Program-made: the position numbers and the translations under genes | Source of the DNA: Candidatus Methanofilum arcanum | GTDB taxonomy: Archaea > Halobacteriota > Methanomicrobia > Methanomicrobiales > Methanospirillaceae | DNA: 9,183 nucleotides | Direction: 5' to 3' | Assembly: GCA_031285085.1 (NCBI GenBank) | Contig: JAITWW010000092.1 | Location: forward strand, 1 to 9,183 | Shown here: positions 5,934 to 9,183 of the stretch, one piece after another | Numbering within the stretch: position 1 is the first letter of the stretch | Layout: each line of letters starts with the position of its first letter | Notes under the pieces: model-generated | Told to the model about the DNA's origin: nothing | Databases searched by the model: none | What the model saw: the letters and a program-made list of their open reading frames with translations, nothing else

Positions 5934-6772
5934 GTGCTCTTGGTGGAAAAGCAGCAGGTGGAGAAGGAATAAACTGGCAGGGAGTTGCTGTCGGTATTGT
6001 TATTATCATCATCGCTCTTGGTATTACCTTCGCTTTTGGCTCAGAAGGACTCGTTATTCCGCTTCTTGGAATAATCATTGGTGGAGCCCTCATCGGCTTT
6101 GGAGTTCACTTTGTTCCAGTCGGTGGTGCACCCGCTGCAATGGGTCAAGCACCAGGTATCGCAACAGGTGTTGCAATGCTTGCAGCAGGAGCTGGACTTG
6201 CAGGTCTTTTTGGAGGTGCATGGGCATTCTCAGCAACTGGTGACTTCCTTACCGCAGTACTAGGTGGTGCAGTTGGTGGTGGCATGATGATGGCAATTAC
6301 CTGTCTTATGGTGAACTTAACATATGTGTTTGCCATGGGTGTACCAGCAGCATCAGGAAAGGTAGACAAAGATCCAATCACAGGTTATTCCTTCCCAGAA
6401 TACAAGTCTCAGGGAACAGAAGGACATGGATTGCCATTTATCTCCTATGTTGGTGGTGTTGTTGGAGGATTCATCGCAGGACTTGGTGGAACTCTCATCT
6501 ACATTGAGTTACTTCTCGTCTATTCAGCAGGTCTTCCAGTTCTGCTTGAGGCATCAGCAGAAGCAGTAGCACCTCTGGCAGTATCACTGGCAGGTATCCT
6601 TGCAATTGGGTTCTTCCTGATAAACGCAGTTCTGTCAGCATATAATATTACAGGAACCATCGAGGGACCACACGACCCCAAGTTCAAGCGTGTTCCACGT
6701 GCAATCATTGGATGTGCCGTGGCATCAGCATTTTGCGGGCTTATCTCGATCCTGATCATCGTCGCATTCTGA
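5930..6772 (+). CDS. mtrD: Tetrahydromethanopterin S-methyltransferase subunit D
   Basis: A 280-residue, highly hydrophobic, glycine- and alanine-rich membrane protein, part of the MtrCDE membrane core of the Na+-translocating methyltransferase. After a short polar N-terminus, helices alternate with Gly-rich turns (about 17-36, 42-60, 76-100, 105-137). A conserved soluble loop with DPITGYSFPEYKSQGTEGHG is at about 146-165, and helices follow to the C-terminus. A second polar loop (EGPHDPKFKRVPR, about 244-256) precedes the last helix. It is somewhat longer than the Methanothermobacter protein as I recall it. The start overlaps the mtrE stop by four bases and has a strong GAGGAGG site (5916-5922) seven bases upstream. 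MtrC follows after 11 bases. Confidence 0.95.
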   Translation: MSALGGKAAGGEGINWQGVAVGIVIIIIALGITFAFGSEGLVIPLLGIIIGGALIGFGVHFVPVGGAPAAMGQAPGIATGVAMLAAGAGLAGLFGGAWAFSATGDFLTAVLGGAVGGGMMMAITCLMVNLTYVFAMGVPAASGKVDKDPITGYSFPEYKSQGTEGHGLPFISYVGGVVGGFIAGLGGTLIYIELLLVYSAGLPVLLEASAEAVAPLAVSLAGILAIGFFLINAVLSAYNITGTIEGPHDPKFKRVPRAIIGCAVASAFCGLISILIIVAF

Positions 6773-6783
6773 GGGAATAAGAA

Positions 6784-7671
6784 ATGACCGTTAAAATAGA
6801 AGCATCATCAGGCGGAATGCCGCATAATACCATCATGATGTATGGCCTGATCGTGTCAGTTGTATGTATTTATTTAACATACCTCAATCAGTTAACTGAC
6901 ACGCAGTGGTTTGCATTCTTCGGTGGTATTGGAGCAATTGCTGCACTTTGGTGGGGATCTGACACGATCAAACACCTATGCAGTTATGGTCTTGGAACCG
7001 GTGTTCCATCTGCTGGTATGATAGCATTTGGAATTGGCGCAATCGCCATGGTCTTTGCAACCAAATTCGATATCGCAACGCCAATTGTAGCCATTATTAT
7101 TGCAGGTATCATTGGTGCAATTATTGGATACATCGCAAACTCAATCGTCAATATGAACATCCCCGTCATGGTCATGTCCATGTGTGAGCTGGCAATTGTT
7201 GGGGCACTCACCATGCTTGGTTTCTCAGCCATGTGTGCAGGTTCATTTGGATTCAACAACCTCGTTGTAGCAGCAGGAAGTGGAGAGGTAATTATGGCCA
7301 TAATTCCAGAGCTTGGAGTTATTGTTCAGTCTGGCGGCCCACTCTTTGGCGCATCAGTTATCGGTGGCAGTGTGCTTGCAGTTATCTTCATCCTTGGTGC
7401 AATGGCTTTACAGCACCCATTCAACGCCTGTCTCGGACCAAATGAGAGCCAAGACCGAACACTCATGCTTGCAGCAGAGGTTGGATTTTTATCAATGATT
7501 GCCGTAGCCGTTATGTCCTACGCATTCATTGACGGATTAAGCGCAACGATCGCACTCGTTGTTTCACTTCTCGGATGGTACTACACCTTCACCCAGTACG
7601 TCGCACTTTCAAAGCGTGATGCATTCATGTGGCTTGATGCAAAACCAATCAGAGAGGTTGGAGGTAAGTAA
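6784..7671 (+). CDS. mtrC: Tetrahydromethanopterin S-methyltransferase subunit C
   Basis: A 295-residue membrane subunit of the same complex, with about eight hydrophobic segments. A short polar N-terminus holds GGMPHN, with helices at about 17-37, 42-58, 77-95 and 98-120. The conserved region MNIPVMVMSMCELAIVGALT follows, then a polar loop containing SGEVIMAIIPELG. The LQHPFNACLGPNESQDRT stretch (roughly 210-227) is a recognisable MtrC element, and the C-terminal tail carries ALSKRDAFMWLDAKPIREVG. Conserved acidic residues in the membrane (E138 in the MCELA segment, for example) are candidates for ion handling, by inference only. A GAGGGA ribosome site overlaps the mtrD stop codon. MtrB starts two bases after this gene's TAA. 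Confidence 0.95.
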   Translation: MTVKIEASSGGMPHNTIMMYGLIVSVVCIYLTYLNQLTDTQWFAFFGGIGAIAALWWGSDTIKHLCSYGLGTGVPSAGMIAFGIGAIAMVFATKFDIATPIVAIIIAGIIGAIIGYIANSIVNMNIPVMVMSMCELAIVGALTMLGFSAMCAGSFGFNNLVVAAGSGEVIMAIIPELGVIVQSGGPLFGASVIGGSVLAVIFILGAMALQHPFNACLGPNESQDRTLMLAAEVGFLSMIAVAVMSYAFIDGLSATIALVVSLLGWYYTFTQYVALSKRDAFMWLDAKPIREVGGK

Positions 7672-7673
7672 CT

Positions 7674-7958
7674 ATGTCATGGATTCCAGTTCTTCCAGAG
7701 TTTGGACTTGGATGTGATGTTTTTTCGGGCTTTGTGACCGCACAAGGTGAGTCACTCGCACCAATCATCAAAGAAGTCGACAAACTCGACAAGGTTGCAG
7801 ATGACATTGTCAACATGCTTTCCGGTGAAGGTATATTACTTGCATCGTTTCCGAACAGAGAGAAGTCCCTGCTCTATGCTGGTGGTATAACAGCCATGTG
7901 GTATGGATTAGCAATCGGACTTGCAGTTGCAGGCATTATCGCAATCGCGGTGATGTAG
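7674..7958 (+). CDS. mtrB: Tetrahydromethanopterin S-methyltransferase subunit B
   Basis: A 94-residue small subunit. A polar N-terminal part with KEVDKLDKVADDIVNMLS (about 33-50) is helical and probably lies at the cytoplasmic face near the corrinoid domain. A single C-terminal membrane helix (about 74-93, YGLAIGLAVAGIIAIAV) anchors it. MtrB is an accessory, mainly structural member of the complex. The start is set by GGAGGT (7660-7665) eight bases upstream, within the end of mtrC. MtrA begins nine bases after the TAG. Confidence 0.93.
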   Translation: MSWIPVLPEFGLGCDVFSGFVTAQGESLAPIIKEVDKLDKVADDIVNMLSGEGILLASFPNREKSLLYAGGITAMWYGLAIGLAVAGIIAIAVM

Positions 7959-7967
7959 GAGGATCAA

Positions 7968-8690
7968 ATGGCTGAAAAGAAAGCACCAGCGGCCGGATGG
8001 CCAGTTGTTCAAGGTGACTTCCACGTAGGGAGTGCTGAGAGCCCGGTTGCAGTTATTACCATGGGATCCCACCTTGACGAGCAGGCAATTTGTAATGCCG
8101 GTGCTGCAATCTGCGGTTCATGCAAGACTGAGAACCTTGGTCTTGAGAAAATTATTGCAAACATTATTTCAAATCCAAATATCAGGTACGTCCTGACATG
8201 CGGTACTGAAGTCAAAGGTCACCTATCTGGTCAGAGTTTCATTGCTCTGCACGCAAATGGGGTTGATGGTGGAAAGATCGTTAATTCAAAAGGAGCAATT
8301 CCATTTATCGAGAACCTGACAACAGATCATATCAAACGATTCCAGGAACAGGTCGAAGTTATCGATATCATGGAGTCTGAAGATGTTGGAGCTATCTCTG
8401 CAAAGCTCAAGGAGCTTATTGATAAAGATCCAGGTGCATTTGCAGAGGGCCCAGTTATCGTTGAATTAAGCGATGACAGTGGTGGTGGAGTTGAAACCGG
8501 AGAAGTAGCTTCGATGTCACCTGAGGTTGCCCTGATTCACGCCCGCATGAAAACAATTCAGATGATGGTAACTGACATCGGGTACCGAAACAAGTTTGCA
8601 GCAGGCGTATACGGAGGAAAGGTTGAAGGTCTTATGATTGGTCTCATCGTTTCATTCGTGATCATTGGATTCATACTTGGAGGGTTCTAA
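7968..8690 (+). CDS. mtrA: Tetrahydromethanopterin S-methyltransferase subunit A, first copy
   Basis: A 240-residue corrinoid-carrying subunit. Its cytoplasmic domain accepts the methyl group on cobalt and passes it to coenzyme M; the change in cobalt ligation drives Na+ export. Family landmarks are GWPVVQGDFHVG (10-21), TMGSHLDEQAI (31-41), CGSCKTENLGLEKI (49-62), and the cobalt-ligand region CGTEVKGHLSGQS (78-90). H85 corresponds to the ligand histidine near position 84 in characterised MtrA. A variable acidic linker (about 160-180) and one C-terminal membrane helix (about 217-238) complete it, so this copy is full length. AGGAGG (7957-7962) overlaps the mtrB stop and lies five bases from the ATG. 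A second mtrA begins 200 bases after its end, beyond mtrF. Confidence 0.96.
   Translation: MAEKKAPAAGWPVVQGDFHVGSAESPVAVITMGSHLDEQAICNAGAAICGSCKTENLGLEKIIANIISNPNIRYVLTCGTEVKGHLSGQSFIALHANGVDGGKIVNSKGAIPFIENLTTDHIKRFQEQVEVIDIMESEDVGAISAKLKELIDKDPGAFAEGPVIVELSDDSGGGVETGEVASMSPEVALIHARMKTIQMMVTDIGYRNKFAAGVYGGKVEGLMIGLIVSFVIIGFILGGF
8138..8269 (+). repeat. Near-identical segment shared by both mtrA genes
   Basis: This 132-base segment matches 9052-9183 with 8 differences by hand count (about 94%), most of them synonymous. The aligned 150 bases upstream (7990-8139 region against 8904-9053 region) show about 39 differences (about 74%). The match runs to the window edge, so its right end is unknown. 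Confidence 0.8.
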
Positions 8691-8691
8691 G

Positions 8692-8889
8692 ATGGCAGAC
8701 GAGAATACAGGTGGCGTTCGTATGACCGCAATCGTAGACATGGTCAATGAAATGAGCTACAAAGGCCAAATTCTTGCACGAACCAACAAACTTGAGTCAG
8801 GTATTATGGATTCAGGTACTGTTGGATTTGCAGTAGGCCTGCTTATTTCATTGTTCATGGTCATTCCATTCATAATGGGGGTGCTCTAA
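8692..8889 (+). CDS. mtrF: Tetrahydromethanopterin S-methyltransferase subunit F
   Basis: A 65-residue small membrane subunit: a polar N-terminal helix (TAIVDMVNEMSYKGQILART, 12-31) followed by one C-terminal membrane helix (about 44-64). The arrangement of a Y-x-x-Q/K-x-x-A/x-R/G element before a helix resembles the C-terminal tail of MtrA (DIGYRNKFAAG plus helix), in keeping with the known relation between MtrF and the MtrA tail. The ATG at 8692 is chosen because GGAGGG (8679-8684) lies seven bases upstream; an earlier in-frame ATG at 8665 would lie inside mtrA. Here mtrF is placed between two mtrA genes, whereas the usual order continues with mtrG and mtrH. Confidence 0.9.
   Translation: MADENTGGVRMTAIVDMVNEMSYKGQILARTNKLESGIMDSGTVGFAVGLLISLFMVIPFIMGVL
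8877..8883 (+). promoter_or_regulatory. Ribosome binding site of the second mtrA
   Basis: GGGGGTG in the last codons of mtrF lies seven bases before the ATG at 8891. It is one base from the GGAGGTG consensus, so the second mtrA looks translated, if possibly less strongly than the first (AGGAGG). Confidence 0.5.
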
Positions 8890-8890
8890 T

Positions 8891-9183
8891 ATGGCAGATG
8901 CAGCAGCAGGCTGGCCAGTTGTCCAGGGTGATTTCCATGTTGGAAGTGCACAGAGCTCAGTCATTGTGGTAACAATGGGTTCACACCTTGATGAACAAGC
9001 AATCTGTGACGCGGGAGCTGCCCTTTGTGGTTCGTGTAAGACTGAAAACCTCGGTCTTGAGAAAATTCTTGCAAATATTATTTCAAACCCAAATATCAGG
9101 TACGTCCTGACATGTGGTACTGAAGTCAAAGGTCACCTGTCCGGTCAGAGTTTCATTGCTCTGCACGCAAATGGGATTGACGG
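8891..9183 (+). CDS. mtrA: Tetrahydromethanopterin S-methyltransferase subunit A, second copy (partial, 3' end missing)
   Basis: The first 97 residues of a second MtrA, cut by the right edge. It keeps GWPVVQGDFHVG (7-18), TMGSHLDEQAI (28-38), CGSCKTENLGLEKI (46-59) and the cobalt-ligand region with H82 in CGTEVKGHLSGQS (75-87), so the visible part can bind the corrinoid. Its N-terminus is three residues shorter than in the first copy and lacks the lysine pair. It starts one base after the mtrF stop, where mtrG is expected in the standard order. Its 3' 130 bases are far more alike to the first copy than its 5' 150 bases. Whether it keeps the linker and membrane anchor cannot be seen; a soluble, anchor-less MtrA is one possibility. 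Confidence 0.92.
   Translation, partial: MADAAAGWPVVQGDFHVGSAQSSVIVVTMGSHLDEQAICDAGAALCGSCKTENLGLEKILANIISNPNIRYVLTCGTEVKGHLSGQSFIALHANGID

Noticed and set aside
8848..9129. Antisense frame within the second mtrA that shares a peptide with the antisense frame at 8009-8215
   Set aside because: The shared peptide simply reflects the mtrA duplication read on the wrong strand.

Overview
The window comes from a methanogenic archaeon. The right half is most of an mtr operon (N5-methyl-tetrahydromethanopterin:coenzyme M methyltransferase), which is found only in methanogens and their close methane-cycling relatives. The left half carries a phosphoribulokinase of the kind known from Methanomicrobia such as Methanospirillum. 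AT-rich intergenic DNA, strong GGAGG-type ribosome sites and archaeal TATA-like boxes fit. My best guess is order Methanomicrobiales; this is inferred from gene content, not from a database search.

Layout. (1) Positions 1-488, minus strand: the 5' part of a gene joining a Bro-N-like domain to a DUF1016/YhcG-type N-terminal segment, cut by the window edge. (2) Positions 565-727: a diverged, frameshifted duplicate of its Bro-N core. (3) Positions 728-1021: no gene, but a perfect 11-bp hairpin and several imperfect inverted repeats. (4) Positions 1022-4369, minus strand: a probable operon recQ - YkgJ-type CxxCxxCC protein - 12-codon leader ORF - phosphoribulokinase. (5) Positions 4370-5033: a divergent AT-rich intergenic region with candidate promoters, a 12-bp palindrome and a perfect 12-bp tandem duplication. 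(6) Positions 5034-9183, plus strand: mtrE-mtrD-mtrC-mtrB-mtrA-mtrF, followed by a second mtrA that runs off the right edge at the place where mtrG normally follows mtrF.

How the genes work together. The Mtr proteins form one membrane complex that moves the methyl group from methyl-tetrahydromethanopterin (or its sarcinapterin analogue), through the corrinoid on MtrA, to coenzyme M while exporting Na+. The six complete genes are packed within 0-11 bp of each other, each with its own ribosome site. Phosphoribulokinase makes ribulose 1,5-bisphosphate and in methanogens is associated with the RuBisCO-linked reductive hexulose-phosphate route. RecQ and the CxxCxxCC protein have no obvious link to it apart from co-transcription.

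The strongest unusual signals are three. The mtrA duplication has an abrupt change in identity between the copies (about 74% to about 94%), which suggests gene conversion. A leader ORF with a good ribosome site overlaps the phosphoribulokinase start by ATGA. The domain fusion at the left edge lies beside a decayed partial duplicate. I see no convincing wholly new system.
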